Below are positions 46,801-54,926 of a stretch of 64,000 nucleotides of DNA, in pieces (position 1 is the stretch's first letter; every line of letters starts with the position of its first letter). The notes beneath the pieces are model-generated. The model was not told where the DNA came from, made no database searches, and was given only the letters and a program-made list of their open reading frames with translations. This DNA comes from Candidatus Obscuribacterales bacterium (lineage in GTDB: Bacteria; Cyanobacteriota; Vampirovibrionia; Obscuribacterales; Obscuribacteraceae), in the NCBI GenBank assembly GCA_019637435.1, contig JAHBVO010000001.1:248001-312000 (forward strand). The letters run 5' to 3'. Both the position numbers and the translations under genes were made by a program.

Positions 46801-47125
46801 TGACAGCGCGGTCTACGTTAGTTTCAAGTTCAAACTCGATTGTCGTTGCGGAGACACCTTCATTGACCTTCGAGACGATGTGCTTGACGTTTCCGATACC
46901 GGCGACCGCATCTTCTATTTTTCTGGTTACCTGTGATTCCAACTCAGGAGGAGCTGCGCCGACCTGGTTGACGGTGATCGAAACTATCGGAACGTCGATA
47001 TTTGGTGACTCGTCGATTCCCAGTCCGAAGAAACAAGTCAGACCTGCGACTGTGAGCACGAGGAAGAGAACCAGCACTGGAACCGGATTCTTAATCGACC
47101 ACGCTGATATATAACGGAGGTTCAT
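43895..47125 (-). CDS. HAE1-family RND multidrug efflux pump
   Basis: 1076 residues with two halves of six helices and two large periplasmic loops. It exports amphiphilic compounds using protons. Landmarks: PVLVLFLVLTVAGL, GIDESPNIDVPIVSITV, QVTRKIEDAVAGIGNVKHI, the fourth-helix pair VLVDDAIVEIENIVRHM with adjacent Asp residues as in AcrB and MdtB, and QIGSGMAANR in the porter loop. Similarity is to the long AcrB/MdtABC class rather than the metal (HME) class. It overlaps the MFP gene by four bases (ATGA), so translation is coupled. A TetR gene with an operator lies at the other end of the operon. No outer-membrane partner is encoded here. The C-terminus is an extended Gln/Ser/Arg-rich tail. 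Confidence 0.92.
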   Translation of the reverse strand: MNLRYISAWSIKNPVPVLVLFLVLTVAGLTCFFGLGIDESPNIDVPIVSITVNQVGAAPPELESQVTRKIEDAVAGIGNVKHIVSKVNEGVSATTIEFELETNVDRAVNDVRNEVSKIRTQLPPGIDEPIVQRLDFVGGPFVTYSVSSDRRSVEELSWITDNEISRALLGIKGVGQVERAGGVDREIRVNLDPARLESLGITADMVSTQVRSVNTNLPGGRGEVGAQEESVRTLGSAPSAEKLAATRIALPRGRWARLDTLGTVNDSSTDQRQMAMIDNKPVISFSIVRSSGANMVTVEEAVDQKLEALEKTLPPDIKIKKIRSQTIFVHMSYHAALDSLLIGGGLAVLVVWLFLKDWRSAVISSLAMPLSLIPTFAVMKVAGFTMNNMSLLGLALVIGVLVDDAIVEIENIVRHMSMGKKPFQAAFDAADEIGLAVVATTMTIIVVFVPVAFMGGIPGKFLWQFGLTVAAAVFFSLVVARMLTPLMAAYLLTPVKETHGNAATLKAYNRILIWSLNNRWKTVAVGVAFFALSIVLFKMMPTSVIGNIDRGESMLIVEMPPGTQLADTERAVKHLTNLCLKDENVQSVFAQIGSGMAANRRSAATAGEVNKGTLYISLKPRDKRQVSQQDFEAEIRGKLLEVPGARLSFEARGGITGKLKLILVGNDTPVLRHYTEKLTDQMRGIAGVNDIVSTAALERPEIQVYPNFERASEQGISVESIARTALIATLGDIDRNLPKFNLPERQINIRVQIDPKYREDVHTVKNLRVAAADGSLVPLVSVADIKFASGEAQIDRYDRYRQVTIDASLANGLPLGEALKKVQALPAWKEMPKTVRNIPAGDVEIQKDIFGGFAWALTVGVLLIYGVLALLFGGFLHPLTIMMSLPLALGGALIALCITGDSLGFYALIGIVMLMGLVTKNAILLVEYCLMAMHAGKDRLTAIMEAGEARMRPILMTTVAMVAGMLPIAIRIGAGSEARAPMAIAVIGGLITSTLLTLVVIPVVFTLIDDAQNWLRKLFVKLNLNSADELDESSMNAAQTPRPQYGDHNGTTSGGSQQGKNQPRESSEPQTSVSRH

Positions 47126-48657
47126 CTGCTGGTTGTCTCTCCGCTGGTTTCGTGCGACTCTGTGTTGCTGGAGGCTCGACCTGGAGAATCACTATCGCCG
47201 GAGGCTGCCGTGCGAGCGTTTTTATTACCTGGTCGGGGCGCCTGGTGTTCCCCAATCCTTACATGATCTCCGTCTTTCAAGAAGCCACTACCTGTAGTGA
47301 CAACCTTCTCGCCCGGCTTCAAACCTGATTCAATTTCGACCAGATCGCCGGAGCGCTCGCCGGTCTTAACCTCTCTGGAATACACCCGCTTATCATCCAG
47401 TACATAAACAATTTTGCGGCCATCCTTGTCGACGACGGCAGGCGCCGGCACTACGAGTGCTTGAACGGCTCCGAGGTCTACCTTGCCGCTGACAAACATC
47501 CCTGGTCTCCACCCACTTTGCGGGTCGTAGGGGATATCGATGCGAACTGTCGCCAGTCGCGAATCTGAGTCGACGAGAGGGCTTATTTCTCGAATTTTAC
47601 CGTTCATAACTTCGCCGGCGGCGCCTAGAAACTGTACTATTTGTCCGCTCTTTAGACGATGTAAATCTTGATCCGGTACCTGGGCGCGGACCTCGAATCG
47701 ATTATCTCTTACCATTTGGAAGAGGTCTTCGTTTGCCATGGTAACGTCGCCGATGTGTGCGAGCCGTTTTGTAATTAATCCGCTGGCTGGCGCTTTGATA
47801 ATAGTCTGCGCGACCTGCGCTTCTAGCTGTTTAACGCTCGCTTCCGTTTCTAAAATGTCGACGGAAGCCATATCGATGTCGTGTTGCATCCCGCCTTCGA
47901 GCGCAAGTTTCAAGTTTTCAGTGGCTTGAGTTTTTGCAAAACGTGCTGCTTCAAGTTTTTGAAGAGCATTGCGATAATCCGCTTCAGCTGTTGCTTCTGC
48001 TGTTTCCTTATTATCCAAATCCTCGGTTGAAACAGCTCCATCTTTTTTCAAGATTTTGTATCTGGCAGATGACAGCTTTGCATTTCTCAAGTTTGCTTGA
48101 GCCCGGACGACGTTTGCTTCTTCTTGTGAAACGATTGCGGTTGCCTGTGCGACGATCGCTTTGATCCGGTTTATATCCATTGGTCGGTTGGGTTGTTTCG
48201 TTTTTTCCAAATTGATTCGGGCGTGTTGCAGCCGGGCGCGTTCTTTTTCGAGCTGCGCGCGAATCACCGATGAATTGAGCCTGGCGAGTACCTGTCCTTT
48301 CTTTACGATGTCGCCTTCTTCGACTGCAACGTCATCTATTCTCAAGCCGCCGACTTCTGCTCCGATGGTCAGAGGGTCCCATGCCCAGACGGTGCCGGCC
48401 AGCTTCAGGGTCTGGTGTATAGCTTTTTTGCTGGCATCTTCGACAGTGACGGTGAGTACGGCTTCGTCGCCATCATCTTTTATAGGTTTGGAAAAGTTTT
48501 GAAAGATTCTGATACCGAGAGCGGTGCAAGCTAGAAGCGAAATCACGATTGCGATTAGCTTCCAGTTTTTCTTGCCGAAACTTGACATTTGAGACTCCAT
48601 GCCGTGTTTGACTGTCTGGTTATCTGTTTCATCAGTACGTGGTATTTGCTGAACCAT
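47122..48657 (-). CDS. RND membrane-fusion protein (HlyD/AcrA family)
   Basis: 511 residues, start ATG 48657 with AAGGA upstream; ATGs at 48600 and 48588 are alternatives. It has one N-terminal membrane helix (near 30-45) and not a lipobox. The parts of the family follow in order: lipoyl half GAEVGGLRIDDVAVEEGDIVKKGQVLARL, a long alpha-helical hairpin (about 110-235) with Ala/Gln/Glu heptads, the second lipoyl half IIKAPASGLITKRLAHIGDV, a beta-barrel domain FEVRAQVPDQDL, and the membrane-proximal VVTTGSGFLKDGDHVRIG. It joins the pump to an outer-membrane channel. The C-terminus is Ser/Arg/Gly rich. The gene lies between tetR and the pump, all reading in the same direction. Confidence 0.9.
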   Translation of the reverse strand: MVQQIPRTDETDNQTVKHGMESQMSSFGKKNWKLIAIVISLLACTALGIRIFQNFSKPIKDDGDEAVLTVTVEDASKKAIHQTLKLAGTVWAWDPLTIGAEVGGLRIDDVAVEEGDIVKKGQVLARLNSSVIRAQLEKERARLQHARINLEKTKQPNRPMDINRIKAIVAQATAIVSQEEANVVRAQANLRNAKLSSARYKILKKDGAVSTEDLDNKETAEATAEADYRNALQKLEAARFAKTQATENLKLALEGGMQHDIDMASVDILETEASVKQLEAQVAQTIIKAPASGLITKRLAHIGDVTMANEDLFQMVRDNRFEVRAQVPDQDLHRLKSGQIVQFLGAAGEVMNGKIREISPLVDSDSRLATVRIDIPYDPQSGWRPGMFVSGKVDLGAVQALVVPAPAVVDKDGRKIVYVLDDKRVYSREVKTGERSGDLVEIESGLKPGEKVVTTGSGFLKDGDHVRIGEHQAPRPGNKNARTAASGDSDSPGRASSNTESHETSGETTSR

Positions 48658-48706
48658 TTGCTTCCTTACGCCTCGGTATTGTTTCTATTTTCAGAATTTA
48701 TTTCAA

Positions 48707-49369
48707 TCAAACTTCTAAATATTTGTCGATGTTGGCCATCTCCGATTCGCTCAAGATGCCTGCGAAGACGAGCTTGAGAACCTGGTTCGACAACGACTCG
48801 AATGATTGACCGTGTCGTGCGAAATAGGTTGTAAAAATAGTTCCGTAAAGCAAATTACTGATTGTCTGAGTGACTTGCTCTGCATTGATTGGTTTGAACC
48901 GGCCATTTAGTGAGAGGGCTTCAAACAGTTCGTTCCAGGGGCGCACGTTCCGTTCTCTATGTTCAAGATAAGTAGGCTTTTTCCGATCGCGAAACTCGGC
49001 CCGTTCCTGCACGATCAACTCAATCACGTCGGCATTTGTGTCAAAGTACTGTAGGAAAGCTCGGATAGCTTGAGCAATCTGCTTGATCGGATCGGTTTTC
49101 GGGTCGAATCCTTCGTTGATAGCTCTGCTCAAGCCTGCCATTCCACGATCAACGGAAGCAAGAAATAACTGCTCCTTGCTCGGGAAGTAGTGATATACCG
49201 TTCCTTTGGCGATACCGAGTCGGTCCGCTATTTCTTGAACGTCGGTGCTTGCGTAACCTCTGTCGGCGAAAACCTCGGTTGCAGTCGCGAGTATCTCCTC
49301 CTGACGCTGGCTGGTCAGTTCAAGATTGCGTGGCCGCCCCGGTCCTCGTTTGTTGAGCGTATTTGTCAA
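48707..49369 (-). CDS. TetR-family repressor of the RND operon
   Basis: 220 residues. The start is a TTG at 49369 behind CCGAGGTAAG; the first in-frame ATG is beyond the DNA-binding domain. The helix-turn-helix is clear: RQEEILATATEVFADRGYASTDVQEIADRLGIAKGTVYHYFPSKEQLF (given by its two key parts EVFADRGY and GIAKGTVYHYFPSKE). A GRPRN tail at the N-terminus contacts DNA minor groove. The ligand domain is the usual helical bundle. It lies 49 bases upstream of the MFP gene and in the same direction, with a palindrome at 49389 just ahead of its start, so it probably represses its own operon and is relieved by a pump substrate. Confidence 0.88.
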   Translation of the reverse strand: MTNTLNKRGPGRPRNLELTSQRQEEILATATEVFADRGYASTDVQEIADRLGIAKGTVYHYFPSKEQLFLASVDRGMAGLSRAINEGFDPKTDPIKQIAQAIRAFLQYFDTNADVIELIVQERAEFRDRKKPTYLEHRERNVRPWNELFEALSLNGRFKPINAEQVTQTISNLLYGTIFTTYFARHGQSFESLSNQVLKLVFAGILSESEMANIDKYLEV

Positions 49370-49388
49370 ACTTACCTCGGATTAATTT

Positions 49389-49402
49389 ACTGACTCGTCA
49401 GT
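49389..49402 (-). promoter_or_regulatory. Palindromic operator ahead of the TetR gene
   Basis: ACTGAC-TC-GTCAGT, a perfect 14-base palindrome with flanking TT...AA, sits 20 bases upstream of the TetR start codon. TGACTGA-type inverted repeats are common TetR-family targets. The spacing suits autorepression. Confidence 0.6.
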
Positions 49403-49552
49403 CAAGAAAATACCATATCGGCTGAAAACCTGCTATAGCAACGTTTACATCTCTTCGGGATTGGCAAGTGGGAGGTTTAAGAAAACCGAGAGTTAAGGCT
49501 GTTTCCACTACTTATCTGATATAAATCTCTGAATCAATGGAGGTGACGAGCC

Positions 49553-50188
49553 ATGCTGACGCTCACTAAGCCGGGCATAGAAGAATATGCCCTTGGAAAA
49601 ACCGAGAAGCACGATGCGGTTCTTGATGAACTGATGAAGGAAACGCACGCATCAATGGACTATCCGCAGATGCTGACCGGACCTATCGAAGGTCAGTTTC
49701 TCAAGATGATGGTGCGAGTCGTTGGCGCCAAGCGTGTGGTGGAGGTCGGTACGTTTACCGGCTATGGCTCTTTGAACCTCGCCGAAGGTCTGCCGTCCGA
49801 CGGTAAACTGACCACGCTCGATATCAATCCAACTTGTTTGGCGCTTGCCCGCAAATACTTCGCGAAGAGCGAGCATGGCAAAAAGATTGAAATCATCGAA
49901 GGTCCCGCGCTTGAATCGATCGCGAAAATTGAGGGACCGATTGACCTTTGTTTTATAGATGCGGACAAGGGAAACTACTTAAACTACTACGAAGCGCTTC
50001 TTCCAAAAGTGAGAAGTGGCGGCGTCATCCTCGTCGACAATGTTCTCTGGAGCGGCGCCGTGCTAGAGCCCAAGACCGATGACGATAAGGCGATCAACGC
50101 TTTCAACGAGCGCGTTTCTAAAGATGAACGCGTCGATAAGGTATTACTGACGGTGCGCGACGGAGTCTTCTTCATTCGCAAGCGTTAA
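49553..50188 (+). CDS. Class I SAM-dependent O-methyltransferase
   Basis: 211 residues, ATG with GGAGGTGACG upstream. It transfers a methyl group from SAM to a hydroxyl group, probably on a phenolic or carboxylic small molecule. The Methyltransf_3 (caffeoyl-CoA/catechol O-methyltransferase) fold is shown by [39 protein letters not shown] (motif [10 protein letters not shown]), [26 protein letters not shown] with the metal-binding Asp, and [15 protein letters not shown]. The substrate is unknown. It starts the operon with asnS 43 bases downstream. The link between the genes is unclear; methyl donors may be shared with the later DNA methyltransferase only by chance. Confidence 0.87.
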   Translation: MLTLTKPGIEEYALGKTEKHDAVLDELMKETHASMDYPQMLTGPIEGQFLKMMVRVVGAKRVVEVGTFTGYGSLNLAEGLPSDGKLTTLDINPTCLALARKYFAKSEHGKKIEIIEGPALESIAKIEGPIDLCFIDADKGNYLNYYEALLPKVRSGGVILVDNVLWSGAVLEPKTDDDKAINAFNERVSKDERVDKVLLTVRDGVFFIRKR

Positions 50189-50231
50189 ATTAGGGCCAGC
50201 CGAAAACACTTTGATTCAGGAGTCGAAAAAT

Positions 50232-51662
50232 ATGACCACAAGTGTGGAAACGATGAAACAAACCCGCGTCCATCAGGTTCTGCAAACCGAGTCCATCGGC
50301 AAGAAAGTGAAGCTCGCCGGTTGGGTGAGAACGCGGCGAGACTCTAAAGGCGGTTTTTCATTTATCGAATTGAACGATGGCTCTTGCATGAAGAGCGTTC
50401 AAATTCTTGCCGAAGCCGCGTTGTCGAACTATGAGAGCGAAGTCTTGAAGCTCGGTATCGGAAGCAGCATCGAGGTGATTGGTGACGTAGTCGAATCGCC
50501 TGGCAAAGGACAAACGACCGAGGTTAAAGCGGAGTCTGTCAAAGTGCTTGGATATGCCGACCCGCAAACGTATCCGCTTCAAAAGAAGGGAACGTCGATG
50601 GAATTTCTCAGGAGCATAGCTCATCTGCGCCCGCGTACAAACACCTTTGGTGCGGTCGCTCGGGTGAGAAATGAAATCTGTCGTTCTATCCATAATTTTT
50701 TCCAGTCGCGTGGGTTCCTTTACATCAACACTCCTATCATCACCGCATCTGACTGCGAAGGCGCTGGTCAAATGTTCAATGTGACGACCTTCGATCTCAA
50801 GGACGTTCCGCGCATCAGCGGCGAAGGTGGTGCAAAAGGCGACATCGATTTCGAGCAGGATTTCTTCGGACGTGCCACTCACCTCACAGTCAGCGGGCAG
50901 TTGGAAGCTGAGATTTACGCTACGGCACTCACGAATGTTTATACATTCGGTCCGACCTTCCGGGCTGAGAATTCGAACACTTCGCGCCACCTGGCGGAGT
51001 TTTGGATGGTCGAGCCGGAGATGGCGTTCTGCGATCTGGAAGGTGACATGCAGTGTGCCGAGGATTTCTTGAAGACGATCTTCAATGACGTTATGACGAA
51101 CTGCGGAAGCGATATGGAATTCTTCAACGAGCGCATTGATAAGACCGTGCTCGAGACTTTGAAGCATATCGTCGACAGTGACTTCGTGCGAATTTCGTAC
51201 ACCGAAGCCGTCGACATTCTCCTGAAGTGCGGTGAGAAATTCGAGTTCCCGGTGAGCTGGGGGATCGATCTCCAGTCGGAGCACGAGCGCTATCTGACCG
51301 AGAAGAAGTTCAAGAAGCCGGTTATCGTTTACGATTATCCAAAAGACATTAAGGCGTTCTACATGCGCCTTAATGATGATGGTAAAACCGTTCGCGCGAT
51401 GGATGTTCTTGTTCCGAAAGTCGGCGAAATCATCGGCGGCAGTCAGAGAGAGGAGCGTCTCGATGTCCTCATCGAGCGGATGAAAGCTTGCGACCTCGAT
51501 CCGGAAGAATACTGGTGGTATCTGGACCTCCGTAAATTTGGAACTGTTCCGCATGCTGGATTCGGGCTCGGTCTTGAAAGAACTGTTCAATTCGTCACCG
51601 GCATGGGCAACATTCGTGACGTAATACCGTTTCCGCGCGCACCCAAAACCGCCGATTTCTAA
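50232..51662 (+). CDS. asnS: Asparaginyl-tRNA synthetase
   Basis: 476 residues from ATG 50232, ten bases after AGGAG; a TTG seven codons earlier is less likely. Class IIb synthetase that charges tRNA(Asn). The N-terminal OB fold has [27 protein letters not shown]; the catalytic domain has [46 protein letters not shown] (motif 2, with the [17 protein letters not shown] turn), and motif 3 [27 protein letters not shown]. The Asn-specific features are seen in [17 protein letters not shown] direct Asn pathway is thus present. It is followed 18 bases on by the DNA methyltransferase gene. A single gene; the minus-strand frame that covers it is a shadow. Confidence 0.94.
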   Translation: MTTSVETMKQTRVHQVLQTESIGKKVKLAGWVRTRRDSKGGFSFIELNDGSCMKSVQILAEAALSNYESEVLKLGIGSSIEVIGDVVESPGKGQTTEVKAESVKVLGYADPQTYPLQKKGTSMEFLRSIAHLRPRTNTFGAVARVRNEICRSIHNFFQSRGFLYINTPIITASDCEGAGQMFNVTTFDLKDVPRISGEGGAKGDIDFEQDFFGRATHLTVSGQLEAEIYATALTNVYTFGPTFRAENSNTSRHLAEFWMVEPEMAFCDLEGDMQCAEDFLKTIFNDVMTNCGSDMEFFNERIDKTVLETLKHIVDSDFVRISYTEAVDILLKCGEKFEFPVSWGIDLQSEHERYLTEKKFKKPVIVYDYPKDIKAFYMRLNDDGKTVRAMDVLVPKVGEIIGGSQREERLDVLIERMKACDLDPEEYWWYLDLRKFGTVPHAGFGLGLERTVQFVTGMGNIRDVIPFPRAPKTADF

Positions 51663-51680
51663 AGTCGCAAGGAGCATCGA

Positions 51681-53138
51681 ATGCGCTCCAACTCAGCTCC
51701 AATAGATGACGACGCGGTCAGAGATGACGTTCAAAACGTGAACGGTATCCTTGATGAGGTTGGCAGCGTTCAAAACGAGAACGGTATCACTGATGAGGTT
51801 GGCAGCGTTCAAAACGTGAATCCAACGCACCATGCGTCGGAATCTGGCAAATCGTCATCAGGCTGGGCTCTATTTACCTCGCTCGTCGATGCGCGAGGCG
51901 GACGGTTAGCCGTGCCATCGGATATAGTGGCGAATGGGACCGGACCGTCGGAGGCTTGCGGAGTTCTGGTTCACGACGATAATGAACGATTCTTGCGTTC
52001 TTATTCGCAAGTATTACAGGGACAAGTGCGGTTACTCTATCTAGATCCGCCCTACAACACAGGCTACAAACTGCGTTCGTACAACGATAAGTTTGAGCGA
52101 GCGGAGTGGTTGGCGATGATGCGCTTGCGCTTGCAACTCGTGCTGCCGATGCTTGCTGAAAACGGTTCAATATGCGCGAGCATAGATGACTCGGAGATGC
52201 CCTACCTTCGCATTTTGATGGATGAAGTCGTCGGCGAGAAGTATTTTGTTGCGTGCATCGCTTACGAGCGTTCGGGCAGCGCGGGTCTTGGACAAAGTGG
52301 TGCGATTCTAAATACGAAAGAGTACGTGCTGATTTATAGCTTCGATAAGCGCCAGTTGAACGATGTGGGCAACACGCGTCCAATCGACAAAGAAGTGATG
52401 CGTCGTTATAACAAGGTTCTCGTCGATGAAGGAGAGCGCGACCTGGTCGCAGAAATAACCGGTAAAACGGGGATCGCACGACTTTATAAGCACAGTGGCA
52501 TTTGCATCCACAACATTTCAATTCGCAAATTCGATTTGAGGCGAGACGAGATTGAGTCTGTATATAAGGAATCGTTCGAGAGAATTTTTCGCACCCAGAA
52601 TGTCCAGAAGGAAAATACATTCCAGAACGACGTGATCGCTCGGTTGCAGAAGGATGAATTTTACAGCCTTGATTATGTGCCGGCTCGTGGACGGTACAAG
52701 GGAGAACAGAAAACCCTGTACTATTGGAACGGGGAGCTGTGTGCTTGGCTCAAAGATTCGAGTGCGCTTACACCCGATGGTATCGTCAAACGCAACAAAT
52801 TAACTGACTTCTGGTCTCATGGCGAAATACCGAAGGCGGACCTTGCCAACGAGGGCGGAGTGGAGTTCTCTCGCAGCAAAAAGCCCGAACACTTGCTGTT
52901 CCGATTAGTTTCGCTATGCACTGAGCCGGGCGATCTTGTTCTCGATCTATTTTCGGGCAGTGCAACAGCGCCGGCTGTTTCGCATAAGATGAAACGGCGG
53001 TGGATCGGAGTTGAAAGCGGAGAACATTTCCGTACTTGCACCTTGCGTCGAATGCAGAACGTCTTAGATGGCGACCAGTCGGGCGTTTCCAAACTGTTGC
53101 AATGGCGCGGTGGTGGTTCCTTTAGATATTTAGATTAA
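51681..53138 (+). CDS. Beta-class adenine-specific DNA methyltransferase, orphan type III Mod-like
   Basis: 485 residues, ATG 51681 behind GGAG. Catalytic motif IV is DPPYNTGY at 122-129, and the SAM-binding motif I, DLFSGSATAP (FSGS at 424-427), comes after it, the beta-class order of type III Mod and related adenine methyltransferases. Between them lie a target-recognition region and NTKEYVLIYSFDK. It would methylate the N6 of adenine in a specific site. No restriction gene is adjacent, so it is an orphan that may regulate genes or protect DNA. The N-terminal 50 residues hold 13-residue repeats (DEVGSVQNVNGI type) coded by a 39-bp tandem repeat. It follows asnS by 18 bases. Confidence 0.87.
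   Translation: MRSNSAPIDDDAVRDDVQNVNGILDEVGSVQNENGITDEVGSVQNVNPTHHASESGKSSSGWALFTSLVDARGGRLAVPSDIVANGTGPSEACGVLVHDDNERFLRSYSQVLQGQVRLLYLDPPYNTGYKLRSYNDKFERAEWLAMMRLRLQLVLPMLAENGSICASIDDSEMPYLRILMDEVVGEKYFVACIAYERSGSAGLGQSGAILNTKEYVLIYSFDKRQLNDVGNTRPIDKEVMRRYNKVLVDEGERDLVAEITGKTGIARLYKHSGICIHNISIRKFDLRRDEIESVYKESFERIFRTQNVQKENTFQNDVIARLQKDEFYSLDYVPARGRYKGEQKTLYYWNGELCAWLKDSSALTPDGIVKRNKLTDFWSHGEIPKADLANEGGVEFSRSKKPEHLLFRLVSLCTEPGDLVLDLFSGSATAPAVSHKMKRRWIGVESGEHFRTCTLRRMQNVLDGDQSGVSKLLQWRGGGSFRYLD
51729..51820 (+). repeat. 39-bp in-frame tandem repeat, about 2.4 copies
   Basis: Copies at 51729-51767 and 51768-51806 differ at three bases; a partial third copy runs to about 51820. The unit is 13 codons, so gain or loss of a copy changes the length of the methyltransferase head without a frameshift. 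Confidence 0.85.
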
Positions 53139-53211
53139 ACGCAACCGAAAGTTGTCGGAAAAATTCCGCTCCCCGTATACATGTATTCAGTTGTGCATGG
53201 GGAATTCAAAT

Positions 53212-53787
53212 ATGGTAGCAGCAGGGCGGATCGAGTTCCGTTCGACTTACGATGCCAATGATGGCTCGGGTAGAACAAGTAGCGATACGGCATCTAACAA
53301 TCTGATGCCGAACATGACCGAAAGAGACGCAAACCAAGTTTTTGAAAAGAACAGAGCAGCGCTTAGAGTCAGTGACGCTGTGCATCCTGTTCAATTAGTA
53401 GATGAAACCCAGGCTGCTCGTGGACGTGTCGTCGATTTCACCGCACGTCAACTCGCCTCTGGAAACCTGAGCATCAACAGTATGGCAGGTCAAACTTTGC
53501 GCGCAGCAATCGAACATCAACTTAAGGCCGGTGGAGCTGCTGCGGCTGATAGCCTGGCAGAAGACATCACCGCAAAATTACCAAATGGAATGAAGCTTGA
53601 AATCAGCCGGAACGAAGCGTTCGAAGCGAACGCCAAGAAGTTTTTCGCACAAAATGGAGATACAGCTCCAACATACATTCGCTGGGTCGAACTGAAAGAT
53701 GCTTACGGTCAAGTCCTCGGCGGCGTTGGTATCACAGGCGATGCCTTTGCAAACAGAAAACCGGTGGCAAGCTCGATGGTCGCTTAA
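53212..53787 (+). CDS. Unassigned small protein downstream of the methyltransferase
   Basis: 191 residues from ATG 53212, preceded by GGGGAATTC at a good distance; longer frames open at 53152 and 53197. No signal peptide or membrane helix. A polar, Asn/Asp/Thr-rich head (SGRTSSDTASNNLMPNMTERD) is followed by a helical middle (LRAAIEHQLKAGGAAAADSLAEDI) and a mixed C-terminus with PTYIRWVELKDAYGQVLGG and a final Ala/Ser-rich tail. The style, low-complexity head with a small domain, resembles other large unassigned proteins here. No family recognised. A gap of 73 bases after the methyltransferase makes cotranscription possible. Confidence 0.55.
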   Translation: MVAAGRIEFRSTYDANDGSGRTSSDTASNNLMPNMTERDANQVFEKNRAALRVSDAVHPVQLVDETQAARGRVVDFTARQLASGNLSINSMAGQTLRAAIEHQLKAGGAAAADSLAEDITAKLPNGMKLEISRNEAFEANAKKFFAQNGDTAPTYIRWVELKDAYGQVLGGVGITGDAFANRKPVASSMVA

Positions 53788-54237
53788 TTCTCAATGGCTT
53801 AGCCCAGGCAATACACCGAGCGGAACCTTCTTATGTTGGTTCGTGGGTAATTAGATAATGCCGATTTTGGCGGATTGCCAGAAAGTCCATATTTCGGGGA
53901 GCTTTTGAAAATCTACCCGTTTCGATGCGTAAAAAAAAATCGCGTATTGCACGAAGCGGACCCATATCACGAAATTGTTGCGTTTCCAGGATAGGGGTTC
54001 GCTTCGTGGGTCATTCGACAAATGTGGCTCCTTCAAATTTTTCAGTTTCGAGCCTGTGAGGCATTTCGGGTTCTATCGTTTCTTTGAAGTCCAATAACAT
54101 ACGAACTAACATAAGGCGGCCGCGGAAGAGGGGTCGCAGTGGCGGAAGAACGGACTCGCAATTGCGGAAGATGGGGCGCGGTAAAGGCGCGACCTGGAGC
54201 CGCGCCTCTAATGGTTTATTCAGATTTCCTGGTTTGC
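53788..54237. other. Intergenic region, with terminator-like hairpin for the minus-strand gene
   Basis: About 450 bases. A 7-bp GC-rich stem (54185-54191 with 54201-54207) lies just beyond the minus-strand gene that stops at 54238. Between 54114 and 54182 there are three imperfect units of about 23 bases, each with a CGGAAGA core. Open frames here are short and lack ribosome sites. Confidence 0.4.
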
Positions 54238-54807
54238 TTATCGACCGACAACGCGTTTTAAGCGGTGGACGATTGCGCCTTTTCCGTTGTCGAACGGAAC
54301 GGCCATGATCTGCATGGTTGGCTCGCTCGGGCGTATAGACTGCATCGGCACCATTGCGTACTGGTGATGTGTCGGCGCCGTGTAATACATGCCACTTTGT
54401 TGGGTTGGCGCTTTAGCCGGGAACGACATCTCGGCGGCTTGAGTCGCGCCAGGTCCCCAGTTCGCAGTCTGTTGCGCGGTCATATTGCTGCCAATACTGC
54501 CTCCGATGTTGCCAGTACCGAGACTGCCGATACTTCCTCCCGGAGCCTCTGCGAGATTGCTTTGCTTGTTGCCGAGGGAGAGATCATTGTTGACCATGTC
54601 GCGTTGATACGCATTCAGTGCCACCAGTACTAGTGTCACTGCGAAAACGACAACACCTAGCATTTTCAGATCTCTGAAATCTGATTTCGCTTTTGCTGGC
54701 TGGCAGCATGCGCATGCTTTGTGGTGTTGAGCTGGTGGAGTCTGTACTTCTTTAAAGTCAGAGATAGTTTTCCGAATTTGTTCGGCGGGGGGGTGAGAGA
54801 ACATCAT
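54238..54807 (-). CDS. Single-pass membrane protein with cytoplasmic Cys pair
   Basis: 189 residues from ATG 54807 (a second ATG follows at once). The head has KACACCQPAKAK, two closely spaced Cys sites that could bind metal or form disulfides if reduced, then one membrane helix (about 49-66, LGVVVFAVTLVLVALNAY). The remainder is Gly/Ser/Thr/Gln rich (GGSIGSLGTGNIGGSIGSN) with a Tyr/His/Met/Pro patch and a basic end (RLKRVVGR). With the usual positive-inside rule the head is in the cytoplasm and the tail is outside. Not recognised. It lies between an unassigned region and the PBP1A gene, 119 bases away, on the same strand. Confidence 0.6.
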   Translation of the reverse strand: MMFSHPPAEQIRKTISDFKEVQTPPAQHHKACACCQPAKAKSDFRDLKMLGVVVFAVTLVLVALNAYQRDMVNNDLSLGNKQSNLAEAPGGSIGSLGTGNIGGSIGSNMTAQQTANWGPGATQAAEMSFPAKAPTQQSGMYYTAPTHHQYAMVPMQSIRPSEPTMQIMAVPFDNGKGAIVHRLKRVVGR

Positions 54808-54926
54808 TTTATTTATTTGCTCGTGCCGCTATTGCCTTAGGCTTCCTTGCTTTATTCACCCCATCTTACTCTCGTGAAAAGGGTAGTCAAGCAAAGTTGC
54901 GTAGGACCACGTAGTGATATTTTGGT

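Noticed and set aside
50358..51677. 439-codon minus-strand frame over asnS
   Set aside because: It is the complement of a fully recognisable AsnRS; long shadow frames arise from its codon bias.
54084..54308. 74-codon Arg-rich plus-strand frame
   Set aside because: It overlaps the end of the minus-strand membrane protein and has a composition typical of non-coding GC-rich DNA.
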